From Shimia sp. R10_1 (GTDB taxonomy: Bacteria > Pseudomonadota > Alphaproteobacteria > Rhodobacterales > Rhodobacteraceae), in NCBI RefSeq assembly GCF_017744095.1, contig NZ_JAGHQX010000002.1, positions 62,001-126,000 of the forward strand: a DNA stretch of 64,000 nt, read 5' to 3'. Shown one piece after another: positions 44,126 to 52,205 of the stretch; the stretch's first letter is position 1; each line of letters begins with the position of its first letter. The notes below the pieces were generated by a model. That model did not search any database and had not been told where the DNA came from. It was given only the letters and a program-made list of their open reading frames with translations. The position numbers and the translations under genes are program-made.

Positions 44126-45226
44126 TTAGAAACTTTCGCTCCCGAATTCGAGAATGTTCAGAATAGCCTCCGCACCTTGAGCAAAAAGCGAAACAGTTTC
44201 GGCTTTCTCGAGCGGGCTTAGGTCAGACCACGTTCGCCCAGCGTGTTCGCCTTTGAGAATTAGTGCGTCAGCCTCGCCAGTCTCGGCGTCCAGCGTCAGG
44301 CTTAGTTCTTCCGTTTCCATCTGAACAGAAGGCGCACCGTTTGTGAGTTGAAGTAGCGCTGCTTTCCTTTCTGCTTGCAGTTCAGCAATACGTTGCTCTC
44401 GCTGTTGTTCATTTAGACAGTGCGCCTTTTGCATTTCTTTTTTCCAAGAACGCAACGCGACAAGTACACCGGCACCTGCACTGACTGGCACCAAGGGCGG
44501 AAACAAAACCGCAGCCATTACGCCGAGCCCGACTCCAGTTCCTGCGCCATGGGTGAGCGCCGTGCCGCTCGCCTGCAGTCGCATTCCAATCGGCTTAGTC
44601 ACAGTGTCGGATAGCTTTCTGGCCAAGGTACGCTGCAAATTGGAGGCAAGCACTGAAACAGCATTGGCGCGTTCGAATGAACTGGTTACCCCGTCTTTCA
44701 GCGAGCCAGCCATGTTTGGTATGGCCTCAACAGTGTTCTTGGCACCATCAAACGTCGTTTTGGATGCTGAAAAAAGACTATCCCGAGTCCGCTCGAATAT
44801 CGATGCTTTCTTGAAAACTTCCGGGCTGGCTGGCGCATAGTCGGCAAGCACATTAAGCTCGACCTGAGCCTCAGTAAGCGCCGATTGTTCGATACGTTCT
44901 CGCGCAGACGATGCGAGTTGTGCGGCACGATGAAGCGAGCTGTAGATTTGGTGCCGATCATCTTCGTTGACCGACTTCATATCATCTATGCTATCCAACA
45001 TTGATACTACCGCCAAAAAACTCGGCACGTGAACAGCATGAAACGCCCTATTCATTCGCCAAATGTTGGGGTCGCGGCGTAGTGCTTTAGAAATAAACTC
45101 CACATCATGGACGAGTGACCCAGTTGCCCGCTTAAAATCATAATCGCTCAAAGACCTATCTTCGACCAGCGAAGCAAGTTGCTCTAAGCTGTTCAGCCGT
45201 TCGTCATTGGATGCAGGGTCAGGCAA
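44126..45226 (-). CDS. Unrecognised 366-aa helical membrane protein of lower GC
   Basis: I do not recognise this protein. It starts at a TTG (45226) with a GAGGA site upstream, and no better ATG exists. Residues 1-200 are mostly charged helices. Residues about 222-262 hold a glycine-rich hydrophobic double segment (THGAGTGVGLGVMAAVLFPP then LVPVSAGAGVLVAL) that could be a membrane hairpin. Residues 264-305 look like a basic coiled coil (REQRIAELQAERKAALLQ). An acidic C-terminal domain follows. By eye its GC is about 50%, below its neighbours, and codon use is mixed, which suggests recent acquisition. It stands alone between the PlsC-like and SPFH genes. Confidence 0.7.
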   Translation of the reverse strand: MPDPASNDERLNSLEQLASLVEDRSLSDYDFKRATGSLVHDVEFISKALRRDPNIWRMNRAFHAVHVPSFLAVVSMLDSIDDMKSVNEDDRHQIYSSLHRAAQLASSARERIEQSALTEAQVELNVLADYAPASPEVFKKASIFERTRDSLFSASKTTFDGAKNTVEAIPNMAGSLKDGVTSSFERANAVSVLASNLQRTLARKLSDTVTKPIGMRLQASGTALTHGAGTGVGLGVMAAVLFPPLVPVSAGAGVLVALRSWKKEMQKAHCLNEQQREQRIAELQAERKAALLQLTNGAPSVQMETEELSLTLDAETGEADALILKGEHAGRTWSDLSPLEKAETVSLFAQGAEAILNILEFGSESF

Positions 45227-45487
45227 ATCAGGGTTTCCTCAACTTCATGCTTGGTTAAAATATGTAGCCACACGAAGAAGTTGAAGTCTAATGTTGCGAA
45301 TTAGTGGCTCTGCCAAACATCAACCAAACCGGACTCTGGCGCAACCGCAGCGAAATGGCGGTTTGTCCCGCACAGAGGTCATTGGCCTAGCGCCAACGCA
45401 AACCCGCCCGCTACAGAAGATCACGACAGCCCTATCCACCTATTTTTCCTACTCTCCCTCATACGCCCGTGATTGATGCAGGGTCAG
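45210..45487. repeat. 13-base direct repeat flanking the upstream gap
   Basis: GATGCAGGGTCAG occurs at 45210-45222, inside the first codons of the 366-aa gene, and again at 45475-45487. The 347-base gap 45227-45573 that contains it holds no credible gene, only this repeat and the SPFH-gene terminator. The repeat could mark an insertion or recombination junction. Confidence 0.5.
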
Positions 45488-45520
45488 CAAGTATCGTTTC
45501 GGCACCCTCCCCTTTAGCGC

Positions 45521-45547
45521 AAAAAAACCGGGCGCTTTCGCGCCCGG
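45521..45547 (-). terminator. Rho-independent terminator of the SPFH gene
   Basis: On the minus strand a perfect 8-bp stem (CCGGGCGC/GCGCCCGG) with loop GAAA is followed by seven T residues. It begins about 27 bases after the SPFH-protein stop codon. Confidence 0.92.
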
Positions 45548-45573
45548 CTTCTGTCTTGCGATAAGGCTGTGGA

Positions 45574-47004
45574 TCACTCTGCGATTTTGCGGTCGTAGTC
45601 GAGCCGTTCCGCTGCCTGCAATGTCAGGATCTGGAAAAGGCGAGACGCCTCATCATCTGAGCCAACCGGCGTGCCGCTGTCGCCGCCACCGGAACCAAAG
45701 ACATAGGTCGGCACGTTGCGTTTGGCGAAGGCGTCAGCCCAGAGCTTCTGAATCTCCACTTCGGCATCGAGCTTCTGTGCCAGCGCGTTGTCGGCCTCCA
45801 GAATCTTGCTCTTGGCGTAGGCTTCTGCATCTGCCGCCACCTGCACCGCTTCCGCGTCAATGCGCGCCTTTTCCAGCAGGATCTCTGACTGTTCTTTGGC
45901 AATGCGCGCGGCCTCACGTTCCCGCTCTGCTGCGGTGATCGCCAGCTGCTTTTCGGTTTCCGCATCGGTGGTCCGTTCGATCTGGACCACCTTAGCGGAT
46001 GCCTGACGTTCGGCCACTTCGCGCTCCCCGCGCGCCACAGCGAGAAGTTTTTGTTCTTCTTCCTGAATGCGCTGTTCACGGGCAATGGCGCGGTCGGCGG
46101 CCGCCTGCTGACGCAGGGCCATGCGATCCTTAAACTTCTGGTTTGGGTTCACATCGGTCACACGCGCCGAGGTGACAGAGATTCCAAACTGGGTGAAAGA
46201 CTGCTGCTTGCGGCGTGGTTGCCCGGTTTCGTCCAACAGCTTCTGCACGACAAAAACCGTTTTGGTGTCATCCCCAAACTCTTCCTGATCTTCGCCGAGC
46301 GCCGCATTTGCGGATCCGGCGCGGTTCTGACCGGAGGACACCTGCGTCTCAATCCGACGCACAAGATAGATTCCGCTCTCCATCTGGCGTTGGAACTCGT
46401 TGTTGAATTCGGTCTTTCCGCCCTGAAAGTAGTCTTCTGCGGACATCAGCGCCGCTGTCGCGCCCAGCGTCTCTTCAAAGGCGGGCACCAGTTCTGTGCG
46501 CAGAAGGTTTTCCGGCGTGCGGTACTGGCGCGCAAGACGCAGGAAGGCATCCTCGTCAGTAGGCAATTCAAAGCGCGAGGTTGCAGACACAAACGCATCC
46601 ACCTGATCGAGGAACACCAGCGACTTTGGCGCAAGGTTTGCACTCATCTGCGCGCTTTCTGCTTCGGCCACCACTTCGCCCTGCCCAGTGGACGAGGCCT
46701 GTACTGACATCGCGTTTTTCCACGCGTTGTAGCGGCCAAATAGGTAAAGGTTGTAGCCGGTGTCAGACACCATCTTCTCTTCACCCAGAATGGTGCGCAC
46801 GTGGTATTTGAACCCCGGCTCCGCGTAAAAGAACATGCCGTTGAACAGGCTGCCTATCAGCATCAGCAAACCGGTGGCTTTCACAAACCACCCGACAATG
46901 TTCACTGTGCCATCGACATTGGGCTTGTCTGGAAATTCAATCGAACGCCGCAGCACATAGCCTGCCGCAATCACAAAGATCGAAATAATTGGTAGAAATA
47001 GCAA
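45574..47004 (-). CDS. SPFH/Band-7 domain membrane protein
   Basis: A 476-aa protein. Two hydrophobic N-terminal segments (LFLPIISIFVIAAGYVLRR; ATGLLMLIGSLFNGMFFYAE) anchor it. The Band-7/prohibitin-like domain covers about residues 70-280. Residues 280-420 form a long charged coiled coil rich in Glu, Arg, Ala and Gln, as in flotillin-like proteins. The tail is a short glycine/serine linker and helix. Such proteins build membrane microdomain scaffolds or protease-control complexes. The start is TTG at 47004 with a strong GGGAGAG site 7 bases upstream. No NfeD or FtsH partner adjoins. Confidence 0.85.
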   Translation of the reverse strand: MLFLPIISIFVIAAGYVLRRSIEFPDKPNVDGTVNIVGWFVKATGLLMLIGSLFNGMFFYAEPGFKYHVRTILGEEKMVSDTGYNLYLFGRYNAWKNAMSVQASSTGQGEVVAEAESAQMSANLAPKSLVFLDQVDAFVSATSRFELPTDEDAFLRLARQYRTPENLLRTELVPAFEETLGATAALMSAEDYFQGGKTEFNNEFQRQMESGIYLVRRIETQVSSGQNRAGSANAALGEDQEEFGDDTKTVFVVQKLLDETGQPRRKQQSFTQFGISVTSARVTDVNPNQKFKDRMALRQQAAADRAIAREQRIQEEEQKLLAVARGEREVAERQASAKVVQIERTTDAETEKQLAITAAEREREAARIAKEQSEILLEKARIDAEAVQVAADAEAYAKSKILEADNALAQKLDAEVEIQKLWADAFAKRNVPTYVFGSGGGDSGTPVGSDDEASRLFQILTLQAAERLDYDRKIAE

Positions 47005-47311
47005 ATTCGCTCTCCCTTTTGTTGTTATACCTGCCTTGAATGTATGTATGTGTTGGCGAATTTGCCGGGACAGGTGCGGCAGAGCTGCTAAACTCAGAGC
47101 CTCTTAAACAGATACAGAGATCGCTTTTGAGTAGTGTATGTTGATCACACCGTGACATAGATGCAAAAAAGCAACACCCGCCAGATTTGGCAAACGACGG
47201 TCGCCCAAGCGGGCCTGATAGAGCCGCCTCACTCAGCCAAATGGCGTGACAGATTTGACAGCTATCATCAGTTGCAGGCACAGTCTTTGCATCATCCGAA
47301 AGGTATTTGGT
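47005..47311. promoter_or_regulatory. Divergent promoter region, SPFH gene and amidohydrolase
   Basis: A 307-base gap separating two divergent genes, so it should carry both promoters. The 47020-47060 part is AT-rich with a short TGTATG repetition (TGTATGTATGTG), in the right place for the SPFH promoter. I see no gene and no clear operator. Confidence 0.4.
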
Positions 47312-49105
47312 ATGCGTCATTTGTTTCACCCGATGTCTCAGGCTTTGGCCCTGTCACTTTCCACATTTTTTGCCTCTCCCACACAGGCGCAGGTCATTGC
47401 CGACACAATCTATTCCGACGGGACCATCCTCACGATAGATGACGCCAGCCCCCGCGCAGAGGCGCTGGCCACCAAAGATGGGCGTATTCTGGCGGTTGGT
47501 CCGCTCGCGGATCTGCTGGCGCATCAAGGCGAGAGTACGCGCGCCTATGATCTGGACGGGCGCACCATGCTGCCCGGTTTTGTGGACAGCCACGGCCATG
47601 TGGTGATGGGCGGGCTTCAGGCGCTCTCGGCCAATCTGCTGGCCCCACCGGACGGAGAAGTGACCGATATTGCCAGCCTGCAAGAGGCGCTGCGGAGCTG
47701 GATGGCCGACAACCAAGACGCCATTGATGCTGCCAATTTGATCGTGGGATTTGGCTATGATCAGTCCCAACTCGCTGAATTGCGCCACCCCACAAAAGAG
47801 GATCTGGATGCGGTTTCCGCAGATGTGCCGATCATTATTGTGCACCAGTCCGGCCATTTTGGCGCGGCCAACTCTGCCGCCTTGGCCAAAGCAGACATCA
47901 CCAAACGCACGCCAGTGCCACCGGGTGGCGTCATCCGCTATGGCGACGACGGGGAGCCCGACGGCGTGCTGGAGGAAAACGCCTTTTTCCTCGCGCTTGG
48001 CACCCTTCTGGGTGGCATTGGCGAAGAAGGGTTCAAGGATTTTGCCCGCGCGGGTGCCAAACTCTGGGCCAGCTTTGGCTACACCACCGCACAGGAAGGC
48101 CGCGCCACACCGCAAGTTGCGGCCATCGCCCGCGAGGTGGCAGCAGAGGGCGGCATCGACGTGGATGTGGTGGTCTATCCTGACGTGCTGGTGGACCGGG
48201 ATTTCATACTCGCAAACAGATCGGATACCTATGAGAATGGCGTGCGCATTGGTGGGGCCAAGCTGACCATCGACGGCTCCCCACAGGGTTTCACCGCCCT
48301 TAGGGACCGGCCCTATTTCGATCCGGTTGGGAGCTACCCTCCGGGATATGCGGGCTATGCCTCTGCCAGTCCGGAACAGGTGGTGGATGCGATCGACTGG
48401 GCCTTTGAAAACGATGTTCAGATCCTCACCCATGCCAATGGCGAAGGTGCCTCTGACATGTTGCTCGCTGCGATTGACGCGGCTGAGAAGGCCCATGGCC
48501 CGGCGGATCGCCGGCCCGTTTTGATCCATGGCCAGTTTCTGCGCGAAGATCAGGTGGACGCATTGCAGCGGCTGGACGTGTTCCCGTCGCTCTTTCCAAT
48601 GCACACGTTCTACTGGGGCGACTGGCACCGGGATCGCACGGTTGGCCCGGTGAATGCGGAAAACATCTCTCCCACGGGCTGGGTGCGTCAGCGTGGTATG
48701 ATGTTTGGCACCCATCATGACGCGCCTGTGGCGTTTCCCGACAGCATGCGCGTGCTCAGTGCGACGGTCACGCGGCGCACGCGGTCTGGCGATATTCTTG
48801 GCCCGCACCAACGTGTGGATGTGATGACAGCCCTCAAGGCAATGACCCTCTGGTCGGCCTATCAGCACTTTGAAGAAGATGAAAAAGGCTCGCTTGAGGT
48901 GGGGAAACTCGCCGATTTTGTGATCCTGTCAGGAGATCCCACAGCGGTTGACCCTGAAACGCTCGACGCTCTGAAAGTGGTGGCCACCATCAAGACAGAC
49001 AGAGAGATCTACCGCGCCAAAGACGGGCCGCAAAAGGCGCGACTGGTGCCGCCGGTGGGGCATCATGTGCTGGATGTGGCGCATGCGGCATCACGCGAGA
49101 ATTGA
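47312..49105 (+). CDS. Secreted amidohydrolase (YtcJ-like, amidohydrolase family 3)
   Basis: A 597-aa metal-dependent hydrolase. A signal peptide (MRHLFHPMSQALALSLSTFF, to about residue 27) precedes the composite beta-sandwich start ADTIYSDGTILTIDD. Metal motif DSHGHVVMGG, then ILTHANGEGASDMLLAAID, VLIHGQFLREDQ and FGTHHDAPVAFPDSM. YtcJ-like enzymes hydrolyse formamides or related amides. I use the ATG at 47312, which gives the signal peptide and has AAAGG upstream; an in-frame GTG at 47246 is an alternative. Periplasmic location inferred; substrate unknown. Confidence 0.85.
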   Translation: MRHLFHPMSQALALSLSTFFASPTQAQVIADTIYSDGTILTIDDASPRAEALATKDGRILAVGPLADLLAHQGESTRAYDLDGRTMLPGFVDSHGHVVMGGLQALSANLLAPPDGEVTDIASLQEALRSWMADNQDAIDAANLIVGFGYDQSQLAELRHPTKEDLDAVSADVPIIIVHQSGHFGAANSAALAKADITKRTPVPPGGVIRYGDDGEPDGVLEENAFFLALGTLLGGIGEEGFKDFARAGAKLWASFGYTTAQEGRATPQVAAIAREVAAEGGIDVDVVVYPDVLVDRDFILANRSDTYENGVRIGGAKLTIDGSPQGFTALRDRPYFDPVGSYPPGYAGYASASPEQVVDAIDWAFENDVQILTHANGEGASDMLLAAIDAAEKAHGPADRRPVLIHGQFLREDQVDALQRLDVFPSLFPMHTFYWGDWHRDRTVGPVNAENISPTGWVRQRGMMFGTHHDAPVAFPDSMRVLSATVTRRTRSGDILGPHQRVDVMTALKAMTLWSAYQHFEEDEKGSLEVGKLADFVILSGDPTAVDPETLDALKVVATIKTDREIYRAKDGPQKARLVPPVGHHVLDVAHAASREN

Positions 49106-49223
49106 CGGGGTTTTTGTATTAAACCGGGGGCAGTGCGCTTGATCACGCGCTCATCACAAAAACGTTTAATAAAATAATATCAATACCTTAACACGATCTC
49201 TGAACAAAAAATTGAATTTTCGT

Positions 49224-49254
49224 TGATCCATTTCCCGACACCTCTGCGTAACTT
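49224..49254 (+). promoter_or_regulatory. Possible RpoE (ECF, singlet-oxygen type) promoter of the fasciclin gene
   Basis: TGATCC at 49224-49229 is followed after 18-19 bases by GTAACT/TAACTT. The -35 matches the TGATCC consensus of the Rhodobacter RpoE-ChrR class. It lies 28-58 bases upstream of the fasciclin start. From memory, a fasciclin gene belongs to that regulon in Rhodobacter, which supports the reading. The remaining gap 49106-49281 is AT-rich. Confidence 0.45.
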
Positions 49255-49281
49255 TCGTGTCAACATTGGAGAGGATTAAAC

Positions 49282-49785
49282 ATGTTCAGACGTACATTTA
49301 TGGCCACAGTCATCGGCGCATCTATGGCCATTGCAGGGGCAACATCCGTGCTGGCGGATGGCCACGGCAAAAAAATGGATATTGTCGACACCGCCGTTGA
49401 CGCGGGCTCTTTCACCACGCTTGTCGCCGCCGTACAGGCCGCTGGTCTGGTTGACACACTCAAGGGCGAAGGTCCGTTTACCGTGTTTGCCCCAACCGAT
49501 GCTGCATTTGCAGCACTGCCTGAAGGCACCGTGGAAAACCTGCTCAAGCCAGAAAACAAGGACCAGCTTGTTTCGATCCTGACCTATCACGTGGTGCCCG
49601 CCAAAGTGATGGCTGGCGACATCGATGGCAAGAAAGCGAAAGTCCTGACCGTTGAGGGGGAGCGTCTGGACGTGAATGCCCGCAACGGCGTGAAAGTCAA
49701 TGATGCGAAAGTGACCGCAGCAGATATCGCGGCTTCTAACGGCGTGATCCATGTGATCGACAAGGTGCTGATCCCCGGCAGCTGA
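49282..49785 (+). CDS. Secreted fasciclin (FAS1) domain protein
   Basis: A 167-aa protein with a Sec signal ([20 protein letters not shown], cut near residue 25) and one FAS1 domain. The H1 box [17 protein letters not shown] and the H2-like [13 protein letters not shown] are intact, with YHVVPAKV between. FAS1 proteins are small secreted or periplasmic adhesion or matrix proteins. A GGAGAGG ribosome site precedes the ATG. It is a single-gene unit closed by a terminator, with a possible stress-type promoter upstream. Confidence 0.93.
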   Translation: MFRRTFMATVIGASMAIAGATSVLADGHGKKMDIVDTAVDAGSFTTLVAAVQAAGLVDTLKGEGPFTVFAPTDAAFAALPEGTVENLLKPENKDQLVSILTYHVVPAKVMAGDIDGKKAKVLTVEGERLDVNARNGVKVNDAKVTAADIAASNGVIHVIDKVLIPGS

Positions 49786-49816
49786 TCGACAGATCACAAA
49801 CACCATCACCACAAGC

Positions 49817-49845
49817 AAAAGGCGCGGGCATGTCCCGCGCCTTTT
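49817..49845. terminator. Bidirectional Rho-independent terminator
   Basis: A 12-bp stem AAAAGGCGCGGG/CCCGCGCCTTTT with a 5-base loop and A/T runs on both sides. It serves the fasciclin gene (+) and the convergent sulfate-activation gene (-), whose stop is 23 bases beyond. Confidence 0.9.
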
Positions 49846-49867
49846 CTATTTGTTCTGTGATCGTTGA

Positions 49868-51943
49868 TCAGGCTTTGATCAGGCCCAGGCTTTCCAGCTT
49901 CAGGATCACCTGATGCGCGCAGTTGTCCACGTCGGCACCTTCGGTTTCCACACGCAGCTCTGGATCAACCGGCACGTCATAGGGGTCAGAAATCCCGGTG
50001 AATTCCTTGATCTTGCCTTCACGTGCGAGCTTGTAGAGGCCCTTGCGGTCACGGCGCTCACATTCCTCGATCGAGGTCGCCACGTGCACTTCAACGAAAG
50101 CACCGAACTGCTCGATGTCCTCACGCACCGCGCGACGGGTGGTGGCATAAGGCGCAATCGGCGCACAGATCGCGATACCACCGTTTTTGGTGATCTCGGA
50201 CGCCACATAACCGATACGACGGATATTGAGGTCACGGTGCTCTTTGGAGAAGCCCAGCTCGGAGCTGAGGTTCTTACGCACGATGTCACCATCCAGAAGC
50301 GTCACAGGGCGGCCGCCCATTTCCATCAGCTTCACCATCAGCGCGTTGGCGATGGTGGATTTGCCGGAACCGGAGAAGCCGGTGAAGAACACGGTGAAAC
50401 CCTGCTGGGCGCGTGGCGGCTTGGTTTTGCGCAGCTCTTTCACAACCTCAGGGAAGGAGAACCACTCAGGGATTTCAAGACCTTCGGCCAGACGGCGACG
50501 CAGCTCGGTGCCGGAGATGTTCAGGATGGTCACATCATCCTTGTCTTCGATCTCGTCCATTGGCTCATACTGCGCGCGCTCCTGCACCCAAACCATGTGT
50601 TTGAAGTCGACCATTTCGATGCCGATTTCTTCCTGGTGCGCACGGAACAGATCCTGTGCGTCATAGGGGCCGTAGAAGTCTTCGCCTGCGGAGTTCTTGC
50701 CGGGGCCGGCGTGATCACGGCCAACGATGAAGTGGGTGCAGCCGTGGTTGGCGCGGATCAGACCGTGCCAGACCGCCTCACGTGGGCCTGCCATACGCAT
50801 CGCCAGGTTCAGCAGGGACATGGAGGTGGTGGATTGAGGATATTTGTCCAGAACCGCCTCATAGCAGCGCACGCGAGTGAAGTGATCCACATCGCCCGGC
50901 TTGGTCATACCGACAACAGGGTGGATCAGCAGGTTGGCCTGCGCTTCTTTGGCGGCGCGGAAGGTCAGCTCCTGGTGCGCGCGGTGCAGCGGGTTACGTG
51001 TCTGGAACGCAACCACTTTGCGCCAGCCCATTTTACGGAAATAGGCGCGCAGCTCGTTTGGTGTGTCGCGACGGGCGCGGAAGTCATAGTGCACAGGCTG
51101 CTGGATACCAGTCACCGGGCCGCCGAGGTACACTTTGCCAGCGTGGTTGTGCAGATAGTTCACCGCAGGGTGGGCGTCGTCATCAGCGCCAAACACTTTT
51201 TCGGCTTCACGCGCTTTGTTTGGCACCCAGTTGTCGGTCACAGTCATCGTGGCGAGGATCACGCCCTCTTGGTCGCGCAGCGCGATGTCCTGACCGGCTT
51301 CCAGAGAGGCGGCAAAGTCTTCATTCACGTCCAGCGTGATCGGCATGGGCCACAGAGAGCCGTCTTCCAGACGCATGTTTTCGACAACACCGTCATAGTC
51401 TTTCTCGCTCAGGAAGCCCTTGAGTGGGTTGAAGCCGCCATTCATCAGCAACTCGAGATCACAGATCTGACGTGGTGTCAGATCCCAGCTGACCAGATCA
51501 GCCGCTTCGACTTTCAGTTTCTGAGCGCTCTCATAGGAGACATAAAGCTCAGGAATCGGAGCCAGGTTGTTTTGCATTGGATGTGTCCTGTGTTTGATAG
51601 GGACCAGGCCGCTTGCCGAGCCTGTGAGTTCCGCGTGCAGCGCGTTGTATTCAGCCAGCTTGCGGGCGAGGAATTGATCTGTGAGCCGCACTTTCTCCGT
51701 CGCACCGCGCGCGGTGAGCGAATAGGCAAACCTCTGTCGTTTGTCGGGACCTGCGCGATCACTAATGGTGATCAGCCCCGCATCTGCCGCCGCGCGCAGC
51801 TGCGCATTCAGACGCCCCAAAGAGATCCCAACCGCTGCCGCTGTGGCGCGCTGAGAGGCTTCCGGCGCCTGATCGAGCTGGCGCAGAAGGCGGAAGAGCA
51901 CGTCTTCCTCATCCGTGGTAGGTTTGGCGGTCTGTGGCGACAT
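49868..51943 (-). CDS. sat-cysC: Winged-helix (MarR/EPS-associated type) - ATP sulfurylase - APS kinase fusion
   Basis: A 691-aa open frame with three parts. Residues 10-107: a winged helix of the MarR-like EPS-associated regulator family (FRLLRQLDQAPEASQRATAA; GISLGRLNAQLRAAADAGLI; LTARGATEKVRLTDQFL). Residues 123-515: ATP sulfurylase with QTRNPLHRAHQ and GRDHAGPG. Residues 520-691: APS kinase with P-loop GFSGSGKST and FSKEHRDLNIRRIGYVA. It converts sulfate and ATP to APS and then PAPS. The usual enzyme start is Met123 (51577), which has its own AGGA site, so a 569-aa enzyme may also be made. No stop separates the domains. The upstream start has only a weak ribosome site. A palindrome lies 17 bases upstream. 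Confidence 0.88.
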   Translation of the reverse strand: MSPQTAKPTTDEEDVLFRLLRQLDQAPEASQRATAAAVGISLGRLNAQLRAAADAGLITISDRAGPDKRQRFAYSLTARGATEKVRLTDQFLARKLAEYNALHAELTGSASGLVPIKHRTHPMQNNLAPIPELYVSYESAQKLKVEAADLVSWDLTPRQICDLELLMNGGFNPLKGFLSEKDYDGVVENMRLEDGSLWPMPITLDVNEDFAASLEAGQDIALRDQEGVILATMTVTDNWVPNKAREAEKVFGADDDAHPAVNYLHNHAGKVYLGGPVTGIQQPVHYDFRARRDTPNELRAYFRKMGWRKVVAFQTRNPLHRAHQELTFRAAKEAQANLLIHPVVGMTKPGDVDHFTRVRCYEAVLDKYPQSTTSMSLLNLAMRMAGPREAVWHGLIRANHGCTHFIVGRDHAGPGKNSAGEDFYGPYDAQDLFRAHQEEIGIEMVDFKHMVWVQERAQYEPMDEIEDKDDVTILNISGTELRRRLAEGLEIPEWFSFPEVVKELRKTKPPRAQQGFTVFFTGFSGSGKSTIANALMVKLMEMGGRPVTLLDGDIVRKNLSSELGFSKEHRDLNIRRIGYVASEITKNGGIAICAPIAPYATTRRAVREDIEQFGAFVEVHVATSIEECERRDRKGLYKLAREGKIKEFTGISDPYDVPVDPELRVETEGADVDNCAHQVILKLESLGLIKA

Positions 51944-51959
51944 GACAAACGACTCAAAG

Positions 51960-51979
51960 TGTGTTCACGAATGAACACA
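51960..51979 (-). promoter_or_regulatory. Perfect palindromic operator upstream of the HTH-Sat-CysC gene
   Basis: TGTGTTCA-N4-TGAACACA, an 8-4-8 perfect inverted repeat, lies 17 bases upstream of the start codon at 51943. Size and symmetry fit a MarR-type dimer site, and position fits repression. Autoregulation by the encoded winged helix is the simplest reading; binding is inferred. Confidence 0.6.
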
Positions 51980-52006
51980 TAGGGGCAAGACGCGATTTCG
52001 CCAAGG

Positions 52007-52050
52007 ATTTTTTCCCCGGCATCGGAAAAAATGCTGCAACTGCAGCATTT
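52007..52050 (-). terminator. Terminator of the adenylate cyclase gene within overlapping inverted repeats
   Basis: On the minus strand AAATGCTGCA/TGCAGCATTT (52029-52050) forms a hairpin followed by six T residues, about 155 bases after the cyclase stop. The T-run is itself the arm of a second inverted repeat, ATTTTTTCC-N8-GGAAAAAAT (52007-52032), so the two stems compete for the same bases. Confidence 0.6.
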
Positions 52051-52205
52051 CGCACGAGAACCCCTTTCTCCAGAAACCCGGTTTCAAGGATCGTTCGCCC
52101 AGCCGGACAAACAATGGCCAGAAATGGGATCTTGGGCGTGCGGTCAGCCAAGGACATCGCCCCTTTTCTCGCGTTCATCTTTCGCAAGCAAAACTCAAAA
52201 AGGGA

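Noticed and set aside
43826-44221. A possible 131-aa gene in the gap between the PlsC-like and 366-aa genes
   Set aside because: It overlaps the end of the 366-aa gene, has no convincing ribosome site, and its translation shows no conserved-looking segment.
49913-51982. A 689-codon open frame on the plus strand, antisense to the Sat-CysC gene
   Set aside because: It mirrors a strongly codon-biased real gene, its translation has no domain-like pattern and it lacks a ribosome site. Long antisense frames are usual at this GC.
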